Positions 1 through 7,891 of a DNA stretch of 59,536 nt are shown here, piece after piece. Numbering within the stretch: the first letter of the stretch is position 1; every line of letters begins with the position of its first letter. The notes under the pieces were generated by a model. The model was not told the DNA's origin. It saw only the letters and a list, made by a program, of their open reading frames with translations, and did no database searches. A program made the position numbers and the translations under genes. Origin of the DNA: Methanoregulaceae archaeon UBA467 (GTDB lineage Archaea; Halobacteriota; Methanomicrobia; Methanomicrobiales; Methanospirillaceae). The DNA is taken from assembly GCA_002503825.1 (NCBI GenBank), contig DASP01000011.1, positions 47,756-107,291 on the forward strand, written 5' to 3'.

Positions 1-958
1 TATCATTATCTCCTCTGATGAAAGCGCCGTCCCAAGGAGGATTATCATTTAATGTATTATAGAACCCCTCAGCACATTCATCAGAATCTGGGAGATCACT
101 ATCGCCTGGATCACCTGGATAATCACTCACCCATTCTGCCGAACAGGTATAGGTATGCGTTACCGAGAACGCAAATGTATCATCCGTATACATGTATACC
201 CAATAACCTTTTTCCGGATACATTAATTGGAAATCAGAATGAATTCCTGAACCGCCTCTAATAATAGAGGGTTCATATTGTTTGGTTGTTGCATCATATC
301 CCATCGCAGAGTACCAATTTTCCCCTAAAACGACAAGTTCGTCCCGAGCCATTGCTGCATGGAGATAATCGTCATTGCCATTTCCCATGGGATCGAAAAA
401 ACCAATGAGGTTCCATCCAGGGTAGAGTTCCACCGAAGGATTTGTTTGTTCAGTATACATCGTATTTAAAGATGATGGTCCTGCTGAACGAATGAAATAT
501 CCGACCAGGGGCTTTAATTCCATTCCTGGGTATACCCCTCCCCACACTTGATTATCTGCATCATAATAATATAGTACCTCAACTTCTTCTGGAAGAACGA
601 ATTCAATATTATCATAACGTGGATCTAGTTTCTTAGGAATGGAGATCAGGTTCCATCCATTCACCAAGTCGACAGTACCATCCGAATATGTCCTTGAATC
701 CAATTTTTCCTTGGAATCTGTTTTCTCCCAATCAGGAAGCTCCCAAGCAGCAAGCTGTTTTCGGACTTCTCCAGGTACCATCGGGGGGGAGTTATATATT
801 CCAGATTCATTGAATAATATTGATTTTTCATAATCCGTCAATTGTGATATGCTATTACCAAAACTACTCGCTGACGTAATTTGAGTAAAAATACTCACCA
901 TCATCAATATAATAATTATCAGCATAACATATTGACGCTTAAAACGCAGTTCCGTCAT
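1..958 (-). CDS. Secreted GWN-domain surface protein, C-terminus cut off by window edge
   Basis: The minus-strand reading frame opens with ATG at 958 and stays open to base 1, so about 319 residues are visible and the end is missing. A hydrophobic segment at residues 8-25 looks like a signal peptide or anchor. About residue 85 begins GWNLISIPKKL, followed by GYFIRSAG, a second GWNLIGFF and then SIIRGGSGIHSD with YPEKGYWVYM. This is the same domain found in the next gene and at 25.4-25.9 and 37.8-38.3 kb. A tail with Cys residues and Asp-rich stretches follows. It lies 25 bases downstream of the next gene on the same strand, so the two are probably one transcript. Function is not known; a cell-surface role is inferred from the signal peptide and from relatives. 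Confidence 0.8.
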   Translation of the reverse strand, partial: MTELRFKRQYVMLIIIILMMVSIFTQITSASSFGNSISQLTDYEKSILFNESGIYNSPPMVPGEVRKQLAAWELPDWEKTDSKEKLDSRTYSDGTVDLVNGWNLISIPKKLDPRYDNIEFVLPEEVEVLYYYDADNQVWGGVYPGMELKPLVGYFIRSAGPSSLNTMYTEQTNPSVELYPGWNLIGFFDPMGNGNDDYLHAAMARDELVVLGENWYSAMGYDATTKQYEPSIIRGGSGIHSDFQLMYPEKGYWVYMYTDDTFAFSVTHTYTCSAEWVSDYPGDPGDSDLPDSDECAEGFYNTLNDNPPWDGAFIRGDND

Positions 959-983
959 TACTCACCTTTTAATTATTGAATTT

Positions 984-1712
984 TCATGAACTCAATCCCA
1001 CTAAAGTCCCCGGATCATCCATCCATAACCAGTATCCCTTTGTTGGATACATCTCGCGCTCGTCGCTATGGATCCCGGACCCGCCATTAATGATTGATGT
1101 CTCATAGGTCTGGTTTACGGCATCGAATCCAATCGCTTCGGACCATTCATCATATACACAATAGAGCGTGTCCCTCGCTGTGGCAGGATAAATATCAGAA
1201 AAGCCTATCAGATTCCATTGTTCGGAAAGGTCCTTAGTCGGAGGTGGCGTGAACGGATTATTATCAAATTCCAGAGGAACATATTGTTCCGCATTCGAAC
1301 TAATCACCAGACCGTCAAGGGGGATTACATCATCATAAGCAGTCAACTGAACCCAGATTTGCTGAGTATCATCCCACGTGAGGATATAGTTCAGATCGAA
1401 ACCTCCGAATACTTCGAGTACAGTCCGGTTTCCCGATGAGAGTGTCTTCGGAGTTGAAACGAAATTTATTCCGGTATATAGATGAATTTCATCTGCAGAC
1501 CTGGAAGCAGAAGCTTCTATCAATTTCGAAGTCTGGAGTGTATTAACGAGTTTCACGCCATATTTGGCGGGAAGTTCCGGGGGCTGATGGATGAATTGTT
1601 TTTCATTTATTCCAATGCTATCAATAGAATTTTCCTCAGCTGATACTGTGATCGTTGTTCCATAGAGGACAACGAATATCACAATTATGGATAAAATTCT
1701 CTTCAATGTCAT
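984..1712 (-). CDS. Secreted GWN-domain protein
   Basis: About 242 residues. I prefer the ATG at 1712 over the upstream ATG at 1724, because GGAGGT sits four bases before it and the protein then begins MTLKRILSIIVIFVV, a good signal peptide ending near VSA. The mature part carries a degenerate GWN domain: SGNRTVLEVFGGFDL, then QWNLIGF, then ETSIINGGSGIHSD and YPTKGYWLWM near the C-terminus. This last block matches the partial protein downstream, with which it is probably co-transcribed. No catalytic motif is visible; probably a small cell-envelope protein. Confidence 0.8.
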   Translation of the reverse strand: MTLKRILSIIVIFVVLYGTTITVSAEENSIDSIGINEKQFIHQPPELPAKYGVKLVNTLQTSKLIEASASRSADEIHLYTGINFVSTPKTLSSGNRTVLEVFGGFDLNYILTWDDTQQIWVQLTAYDDVIPLDGLVISSNAEQYVPLEFDNNPFTPPPTKDLSEQWNLIGFSDIYPATARDTLYCVYDEWSEAIGFDAVNQTYETSIINGGSGIHSDEREMYPTKGYWLWMDDPGTLVGLSS

Positions 1713-2323
1713 TTTGACCTCCATTCATTTGCAGAGGGCATGACGACATAATCAAATATATTGATGGTTAATATTGTCATTCCGCTTTGGCGGTATGGGG
1801 TTCATATCTGGTTAAGGTGGAACCCCATCCCGATTAATAGAAAGCTTCACGATAAAAAAATGTTACTGAGAGTAATATTAATCATACAGATTAATATTAA
1901 TTGGATCGATTAATCACTGGATTTTATGGATACTGGCTACAGGACAGAGGGTATGAGTATTATTCCTGACATCACCGTAATTTGATTCGATATGTTCATA
2001 CAGGAATTGAATAAGTAAGCGGTATCTTGCTTTAGAAAAGCTGTAATCCGTCTAACTCGATAAATAGTCGTTTTAATTTGTTTTTTCAGGCACTAGATCG
2101 CAATTTGAGATCTGCTTCGGATACTGGGATGTCGATATCCCATATGCTTCCTGATTTTTAAAAAGTGAATTCGGTCGTCACTATTGGAAATGTAATCTCT
2201 GCCAAAAGTGAGGTGGTTATATCCGGCTAGCCTGCGGCGGCAGTTTCGTGAATATTTCATGACGTATAAAAAAAAATTTATGTTACTTAGTATCTTTAAA
2301 AAAAATCGAAAGCGGCTGCAATA
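1713..2323. other. Intergenic region, AT-rich
   Basis: About 610 bases without a convincing gene. On the minus strand, the region after the uppS stop contains T-runs (complement of the A-runs at 2269-2277 and 2298-2306) that would serve as an archaeal terminator. The rest is AT-rich and includes the promoter of the gene starting at 1712. A short plus-strand frame at 2208-2432 is a shadow of the uppS end. Confidence 0.5.
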
Positions 2324-3100
2324 TCAGGTCGTGCCATTTTCTGCGATGGCATCCACCCTCTGCGAATACAGCCGGACCGCACGCAGGAGATCAATTTTCC
2401 GGAAGAGCGGCCAGAACGGAGCACAGAAATAAACCGCGCTCTCGTGGCCGTTCGCAAGCCAGGGAAGGAAGTTCGAGGTCCGGAATTCGTTTCCGGTCCT
2501 TATTATCAGGTCAACGGGAGGGAGTTCCCTGCCTGAAAAGAGATTCCGTTCGATAAGTTCGCATCCGATATCGTTGGGAGTATAAACGCCGGCTTCCACT
2601 CCGGAGAGGATCCGCCGTGCCGCCCTGACAATCTCGTTCCTTCCCCCGTAGGCGAGTGCAACATTCAGGAAATAGGAATCGTAGTTTCTTGTCCTGGCTT
2701 CCGCCTTTTCAATGACCTCCAGGAGGTCAGGCGGGAGAAGACTCCTGTCACCGACCATCTGAACGCGGATCCTGTTTTTCCGTACCCGTTCATCGGTCGT
2801 TACCCGCTCGAATTTCTCCTTGAACAGGGAAAAGAGTTCCTGCACTTCACGTTCGTCCCGGGCAAAATTCTCGGTGGAAAAGGAATAGAGCGTGATATAC
2901 CTGATGCCAAGTTCGCATGCCCAGTCAAGCATCACCTCGGTCCTGTCAGCACCTGCCCGGTGACCTTCGCCTCTCATCATCCCTTTCAACCGGGCAAACC
3001 TCCTGTTTCCATCCAAGATAATCGCGATATGACGCGGGATATGGCGGCACTGGAGGCGGAGACGCTTTTCATAGAGCGAGTCCGCAAGGGAACGGAGCAT
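2324..3100 (-). CDS. uppS: Isoprenyl (undecaprenyl/polyprenyl) diphosphate synthase, cis-type
   Basis: 258 residues from the ATG at 3100, the usual length of the family. It condenses isopentenyl diphosphate onto an allylic primer to make the long cis-polyprenyl chain that becomes the dolichol-type carrier for S-layer and N-glycan sugars. Family motifs are clear: HIAIILDGNRRFA with the catalytic Asp near residue 27, GHRAGADR, YSFSTENFAR, and RTGNEFRTSNFLPW near the C-terminus. A longer frame reaches 3202, but the ATG at 3100 is preceded by GGAGGTGA at about 10 bases and overlaps the stop of the radical SAM gene as TGATG, indicating translational coupling. Confidence 0.93.
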   Translation of the reverse strand: MLRSLADSLYEKRLRLQCRHIPRHIAIILDGNRRFARLKGMMRGEGHRAGADRTEVMLDWACELGIRYITLYSFSTENFARDEREVQELFSLFKEKFERVTTDERVRKNRIRVQMVGDRSLLPPDLLEVIEKAEARTRNYDSYFLNVALAYGGRNEIVRAARRILSGVEAGVYTPNDIGCELIERNLFSGRELPPVDLIIRTGNEFRTSNFLPWLANGHESAVYFCAPFWPLFRKIDLLRAVRLYSQRVDAIAENGTT

Positions 3101-4122
3101 CAGACCGGGGTCACCTCCACGATAAAACCGCGGTTCGGGTAGCGTTCGATGATCGATTTTTTCCCGTCCAGGATTCCTGCATTCTCGGTGAGGATCCACC
3201 ATGCAGTCTCGATACCGTCAGGGGTCATTTCGTACCCCTCATCCCCGAGTTCACGTATAAGTTCCGGAATTGTATTATCTTCACGCTCAATCAGGCCATA
3301 CACCACGGTCCCGTCGTCGGTTATCTCGTCGAAGGGACGTGCAGTATTTTCGGCTATCCTGATCAGCCTCTTTCGTAATTGCACGGAGTCCTTGAAAACG
3401 GATGAGCACCAGTGGACTTTTTCGCACCGGCGGAGTTCTTCCGCCCATTCACGGGCATGCATGACTGCATTGTGCACCCCGTCCTCCGGTTCCATCCCCC
3501 TGCTCCTCATTTCATCTGCGTTCGTCTCGCCCCATTCGAGTTCGTTGATATTGAGAAAATCAAGGTACGGCAGTGCCGGTTTTAACTTTTCAAGTCCCGG
3601 GAGTGCAGGGACTTCTATCCCGATATCAAAGCCGAGTTCTTTTGCCTGCTTTGCAGATTTGATGAATTCGCTCTCGAGGATGGATTCCCATTCCTCGTAT
3701 GGCGGGTGGAGCCTGATCTCGTCAACAAGCCCGACAAGCGCAAAAAGATCTTCATCGGACGGCGCAGTACCGGTATACAGGTGGATATGGTGGTCAGGAC
3801 CAAAGTGCTCTTTCAACGCACGTGCATATTCGACGACCCTGTCGCGGCGATCAAGGGGTTCGCCCCCGGTTATACCGGTCCCCATCGCACTCATAAGGTG
3901 TGCCACCGCAATTGCCTCATCAGGGCTGCTTATTTTTTTCTCGTTTGCATAAACGTCATCATGGCCCTTTCTCATGCGTGAAAGCGGGCAGTACCAGCAG
4001 GTACGGTGACAGGTACCGGTGATAAAAAGGACCATCTTCGCTCCTTCATGACACAGGATGCACCCTTTCGAGAGGTGGTCACGCTCTCCCTTCTGAACCG
4101 TTCCTTCAGTATGGGAATTCAC
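3100..4122 (-). CDS. Radical SAM protein, COG2108 type
   Basis: 340 residues, GTG start at 4122, no obvious ribosome binding site. CHRTCWYC near residue 38 is the CxxxCxxC motif binding the SAM [4Fe-4S] cluster. A preceding CILCHEGAKMVLFITG and the following ANEKKISSPDEA and GITGGEPL are typical of the COG2108 archaeal family related to pyruvate formate-lyase activases. Its substrate is not established to my knowledge. The gene overlaps uppS by one base, so a role tied to polyprenol or lipid chemistry is possible but is inference from position only. Confidence 0.88.
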   Translation of the reverse strand: MNSHTEGTVQKGERDHLSKGCILCHEGAKMVLFITGTCHRTCWYCPLSRMRKGHDDVYANEKKISSPDEAIAVAHLMSAMGTGITGGEPLDRRDRVVEYARALKEHFGPDHHIHLYTGTAPSDEDLFALVGLVDEIRLHPPYEEWESILESEFIKSAKQAKELGFDIGIEVPALPGLEKLKPALPYLDFLNINELEWGETNADEMRSRGMEPEDGVHNAVMHAREWAEELRRCEKVHWCSSVFKDSVQLRKRLIRIAENTARPFDEITDDGTVVYGLIEREDNTIPELIRELGDEGYEMTPDGIETAWWILTENAGILDGKKSIIERYPNRGFIVEVTPV

Positions 4123-4203
4123 GGAGCTATATTTGATCTCATACCTTTTCTCTTCTCTGTTCGTGGAACAGAAGGAATGGCCCGGTGGGGGTGCCCGGGC
4201 CCT

Positions 4204-6690
4204 CTAACCCCTGGCCCGTGCTTCGAGCATGGCGGAGCCGGTATCAGAGAACCTCTGCGGGGATGAAGGGACTCCATGAAGCACAGGGGTGGGAAGGGGA
4301 GCAACCATCAGGTCAGCCGGCAGTGGTGTTCTCCCCGGATCGTCACCTGCTGAAAAGAACGCAGATAAACCTGCAGAATCCGTAATTTCAGAATAACCCC
4401 CACTTGATGAGGCTGCTGACAGATTTAACAGTCCGGTGGCGGTACCATGATAATCCCGGGAAACCCGGGAAAAAGTCCCGTTTATACCGATCTGGCTGGT
4501 TCCCGATGAGCCCTGGGTTAGCGAACTGAAAATGGAGGACGTTTTTGTCCTGACAATCAGCGTCTTTATCGCGTACCCGCTGTTTCCTGCAGCATCGCGT
4601 GCCGTGACCCTGAGTTGCAGCGTTCCCGACGCAAGAGAGTCAGGCACGGTCCATGTATATGAAGTGCTGTCAGGGCCTGCGGATACGATCTGGTTCCATG
4701 ACGATCCTTTGTCAGTTGAATAGTCAATGACAATCCCGGTGACACCTGCTGAATCGGTTGCAGTCCAGGATATCTGGAGAGGCGTATCGGTATACGCCGA
4801 AGAATACGACCTGGGAGCGGTAATTGTCACACGTGGTGCAGTGCTGTCACCGGCGGGTGTCGGAGTTGGCGTCGGGGTAGGTGTGACAGAGGGTGTCGGT
4901 GTGGGTGTGACCTGGGGGCTGCCGGACGATACGGTGAATGCCTTGAGGCAGACATTCGTATTTGGCAGGGACTTTGTTACATCAGACCATGAGGCGCCGT
5001 TACTGCTGACATAGCTCTCTCCTGCATGTGCAGTCGCTCCGCTGGTAAAACCCGGATACGGATATTCGAGAGCTATCGGGAAATTATAACCGGGTGTCGT
5101 GAGTTTTACCACGACGGAAAACTTCTGGCCTGCAGTGAGCGGAACAGTCCTGTCGAGATTAATGGTATGATAGCCGGGAAGGCTGATTGATCCGGATTTT
5201 GTCGTTACCGGTGATGCACTGACCGGGCTGTTCGTGACGCCAGTATAGACCTGTACCTCGTAACTGGAATCAACCGACGGGGTGTAGAAACTGACTGCAG
5301 CAAGGTCTTCTTTTCCCTGGGATGTAAACACGTTGGAAAACCATGCGGTATCGGTACCTGCACCAAAACTGGTTATCCATCCGAGAGGGTCATACTGGTA
5401 GATATGAAGGTAATTACTGGTTGGCTCGGCTAAGAAAACGGCATTTTCCGTGCCGATAACAGTATCATAATACGAGATATAGACAAAACCGTCATCACCC
5501 CAGTCCGGGCCCCAGCTGTTTTTCACGATGAATGCCCCGTTGCCGGCAGGTACCTGGGTAAATTTGAACCGGTCATAATTGTCGTCCCATCCGACGATTG
5601 TGACAGCGTGGTTGGGAAGGGATGACCCGCCGTAATAATAGGAGGACGTCCGGGCTGAATAATAATAATCTTCCCAGTGCACTGTAGAGTAGAGTGCACC
5701 GTACCGGCTGAGCGCGGTCTTGATATTCTCGTTATCGAGGGCGTTACTGCGGGGCGGAAGGAAAAGGGCTTCCTGCACGTGCTTGAGTGTCGGGAGGGAC
5801 GAAGGGGATGAACTGGAATATTGATTGTACGGGTCCTGCGCCTCGCTTACAGGCCCATCCCACCGTGCAAGATAGGCCGTCGACATTATGTAATTGCCAC
5901 CCTGGCATGGAGAGAGATCGTACCCGGCCAGGTTTTTGATGTTGTTTTCAGAGAAATCCCATGTCTCGTCCGGAAGAAGGCCGGATTCAAGGGAGGCTGT
6001 CGTTGAAAACGCCCAGCAGCTCCCGCACTGGCCCTGGTCTTTCGGGACGGTGACGAGTCCGAGCGTGCGGAGATCATACGAAGAACCGCCGGCAGTTGCC
6101 GATACATAGGCACTGTCGACAGAACCTGCGGTGCCTGTCAGCGAGGTCTCCTGCGATGTGACGGAAGGAATGTCAACCCGGTTGATGTCGAAATGTCTGA
6201 TAAGTATTCCGCGGTTATGCGAGAAGTCGACCGGGGAAGGGATGAGACCAAGGGAGTGGCGGGAAGGTGCGCCCTCCTCATAACGTGAGGAATAAAGGTC
6301 CTCCCAGTATTTTAAAAAATCAGGGTTCATGGGGGAGAGCTGGGATGGGTCGCCTGATTTTTCCGGATCTTTTTTCCGGTCTTCAAGAATACCGGATGAT
6401 GCGGTCTTTTCGTCCGAACTATTCTGCTGAAGTCGTAATGCGACGGATTCAAGGCCGGATGACCCTGTCTTACCTGAATAGAGATCTGGGGATATCTTCA
6501 TCCCCCCTGAATTGTTCAGTCGTTCCGATATTTCAGCGAGGTTTGTTCTATATCCTGCATTATCTGCCTGGTACCCGGAAAAAAACGCGGCAGCACTCCC
6601 GTCTGAAAAAATATCTGCCCCGACTGCGGTAATAAAAAAGCCTGTGATTATGATGGGAAGAAGTACTGTATATGCTGTGTTTATTTTCAT
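4204..6690 (-). CDS. Secreted papain-like (C1A) cysteine protease with lectin-like and Ig-like domains
   Basis: About 828 residues from the ATG at 6690, which follows a GGAG and starts a signal peptide (MKINTAYTVLLPIIITGFF). A frame reaching 6765 lacks a signal in the right place. After a prodomain of about 200 residues comes DQGQCGSCWAFS (catalytic Cys near residue 225), LPNHAVTIVGWDD (catalytic His near 361) and VKNSWGPDWGDDG (Asn near 390), so all papain-family residues are present. Next is a beta-rich region like the lectin-like domain found beside archaeal C1 proteases, a Thr-Pro linker (TPTPTPSVTPTPTP), an Ig-like domain starting APRVTITAPRSYSS, and a low-complexity tail. Likely extracellular or surface-attached, with a role in protein turnover. 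Confidence 0.9.
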   Translation of the reverse strand: MKINTAYTVLLPIIITGFFITAVGADIFSDGSAAAFFSGYQADNAGYRTNLAEISERLNNSGGMKISPDLYSGKTGSSGLESVALRLQQNSSDEKTASSGILEDRKKDPEKSGDPSQLSPMNPDFLKYWEDLYSSRYEEGAPSRHSLGLIPSPVDFSHNRGILIRHFDINRVDIPSVTSQETSLTGTAGSVDSAYVSATAGGSSYDLRTLGLVTVPKDQGQCGSCWAFSTTASLESGLLPDETWDFSENNIKNLAGYDLSPCQGGNYIMSTAYLARWDGPVSEAQDPYNQYSSSSPSSLPTLKHVQEALFLPPRSNALDNENIKTALSRYGALYSTVHWEDYYYSARTSSYYYGGSSLPNHAVTIVGWDDNYDRFKFTQVPAGNGAFIVKNSWGPDWGDDGFVYISYYDTVIGTENAVFLAEPTSNYLHIYQYDPLGWITSFGAGTDTAWFSNVFTSQGKEDLAAVSFYTPSVDSSYEVQVYTGVTNSPVSASPVTTKSGSISLPGYHTINLDRTVPLTAGQKFSVVVKLTTPGYNFPIALEYPYPGFTSGATAHAGESYVSSNGASWSDVTKSLPNTNVCLKAFTVSSGSPQVTPTPTPSVTPTPTPTPTPAGDSTAPRVTITAPRSYSSAYTDTPLQISWTATDSAGVTGIVIDYSTDKGSSWNQIVSAGPDSTSYTWTVPDSLASGTLQLRVTARDAAGNSGYAIKTLIVRTKTSSIFSSLTQGSSGTSQIGINGTFSRVSRDYHGTATGLLNLSAASSSGGYSEITDSAGLSAFFSAGDDPGRTPLPADLMVAPLPTPVLHGVPSSPQRFSDTGSAMLEARARG

Positions 6691-7010
6691 TTCAATCCCG
6701 TTCTCCTTTTCATTGAACGAAGCCGATCTGAGATAAACTCCTGAAACTGCGACACCGGCTTTCAAGTATTGGTCTGTTAATAATAACTATTTGTCATAGT
6801 AATTATACTTAATGTTAATATCACTTAACTGTTGCCCGACAATTATGCCTGCCCGCGGTATTTTTTACCCTTTTGATAACCCGCTTACGCTGGTATCAAC
6901 TTCGTTCTGTAGTTTCGGGTTTGAAAGAAGAACTTATAAATTAGTATGATACCGCGGGTTTACATCATCAGGATACTGAGACCGCCCGGGAAAAAAGGAA
7001 AATTGAATTT
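6691..7010. promoter_or_regulatory. Intergenic region upstream of the C1A protease gene
   Basis: 320 bases, very AT-rich around 6775-6830, holding the minus-strand promoter of the protease gene and the 3' end of the preceding transcript. I see no ORF, repeat or strong hairpin in it. Confidence 0.4.
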
Positions 7011-7808
7011 TTAGTCTTTCTTACCCATTCTGGAATAATACCAGGCTCCACCGGCAATAATAATCACAATAAGGATACCCCCTGCGATATATGCGGGCGG
7101 TATCTGCTGTGCTGACGGGACTTCAGCGCCGGAGCCGGCCGTCTCCGGTGTAGTGACAGGGACCCCGGTGCCGGTCACTACAGGAGTAGTTATCTGCGTG
7201 ACTGCTGCACCGCCCTGAGCTGCAGTCCGGGTGGGAGAGAGTGTGACATAGGTTGCAGCAGGGCCTGAAGACCCGGTATTAGTGCCGGTGCCGGTACCAT
7301 ATGAGACGCTTCCCGAACCCGCGGTAGTCTGAGTCACTGTCGGGTACACAAAGACATCCACAGGTGCTGCCTGTTCGGTCAGGGCGGCATCTATTTTTAA
7401 TTTGACTTCAGTGACCTCCCCGGATACGAACGAGATATTATCCTGCCACCCCTGGGGGTTTCCGACCACCCAGATCTGGGCAGGATAACCGCCGACAAGG
7501 AATGTGACGGGATCACCCGATGAGATTGTTCCCTGCACGACCAGTTTGGGGCTGGTTGCAGCAATCGCGCCGAATCCTCCTTCATAGGAGAGGATGGGAT
7601 TTCCCGCGATACCGGTTATAATGCCCGGGCCTGTCGCCTCAACCGGGTAGTTTGCCGGCACAGGTTTGCCGTCGGCAATCTCGATGGTCCCGTAGAATGA
7701 ATTGGGAAGACCGGGCATGATTACGTCTTCTGCCGTCACGACACTTCCGAGAAGTATCATGCATATGAGCGCTGTGCAAAGCGTGAATGTGAGTGGTCGT
7801 ATTGTCAT
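7011..7808 (-). CDS. Secreted protein with FYGTV module and C-terminal membrane anchor
   Basis: About 265 residues from the ATG at 7808; a GTG at 7820 is an alternative. A signal peptide (TIRPLTFTLCTALICMILL) is followed by a module starting LPNSFYGTIEIADGKPVPANY and running to FLVGGYPAQIW. The same module opens the mature part of the next gene upstream and occurs twice in the protein at 23.8 kb. A Thr/Ser/Gly-rich spacer of about 90 residues follows, then PAYIAGGILIVIIIAGGAWYY with a basic tail RMGKKD, a typical transmembrane anchor. The protein is therefore expected to stand on the outer face of the membrane. Function unknown. Confidence 0.82.
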   Translation of the reverse strand: MTIRPLTFTLCTALICMILLGSVVTAEDVIMPGLPNSFYGTIEIADGKPVPANYPVEATGPGIITGIAGNPILSYEGGFGAIAATSPKLVVQGTISSGDPVTFLVGGYPAQIWVVGNPQGWQDNISFVSGEVTEVKLKIDAALTEQAAPVDVFVYPTVTQTTAGSGSVSYGTGTGTNTGSSGPAATYVTLSPTRTAAQGGAAVTQITTPVVTGTGVPVTTPETAGSGAEVPSAQQIPPAYIAGGILIVIIIAGGAWYYSRMGKKD

Positions 7809-7891
7809 GAAAATCAACACCGGAAATAATTAAGGAGGGTTTTCCTCCCTTGTTTTTGAATTTTACTATTCTTCTTTCCTACAGGTATAAA

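Noticed and set aside
3149..3952. Long plus-strand frame (267 residues)
   Set aside because: Lies antisense to the radical SAM gene, Ser-rich composition typical of a shadow of GC-biased codons.
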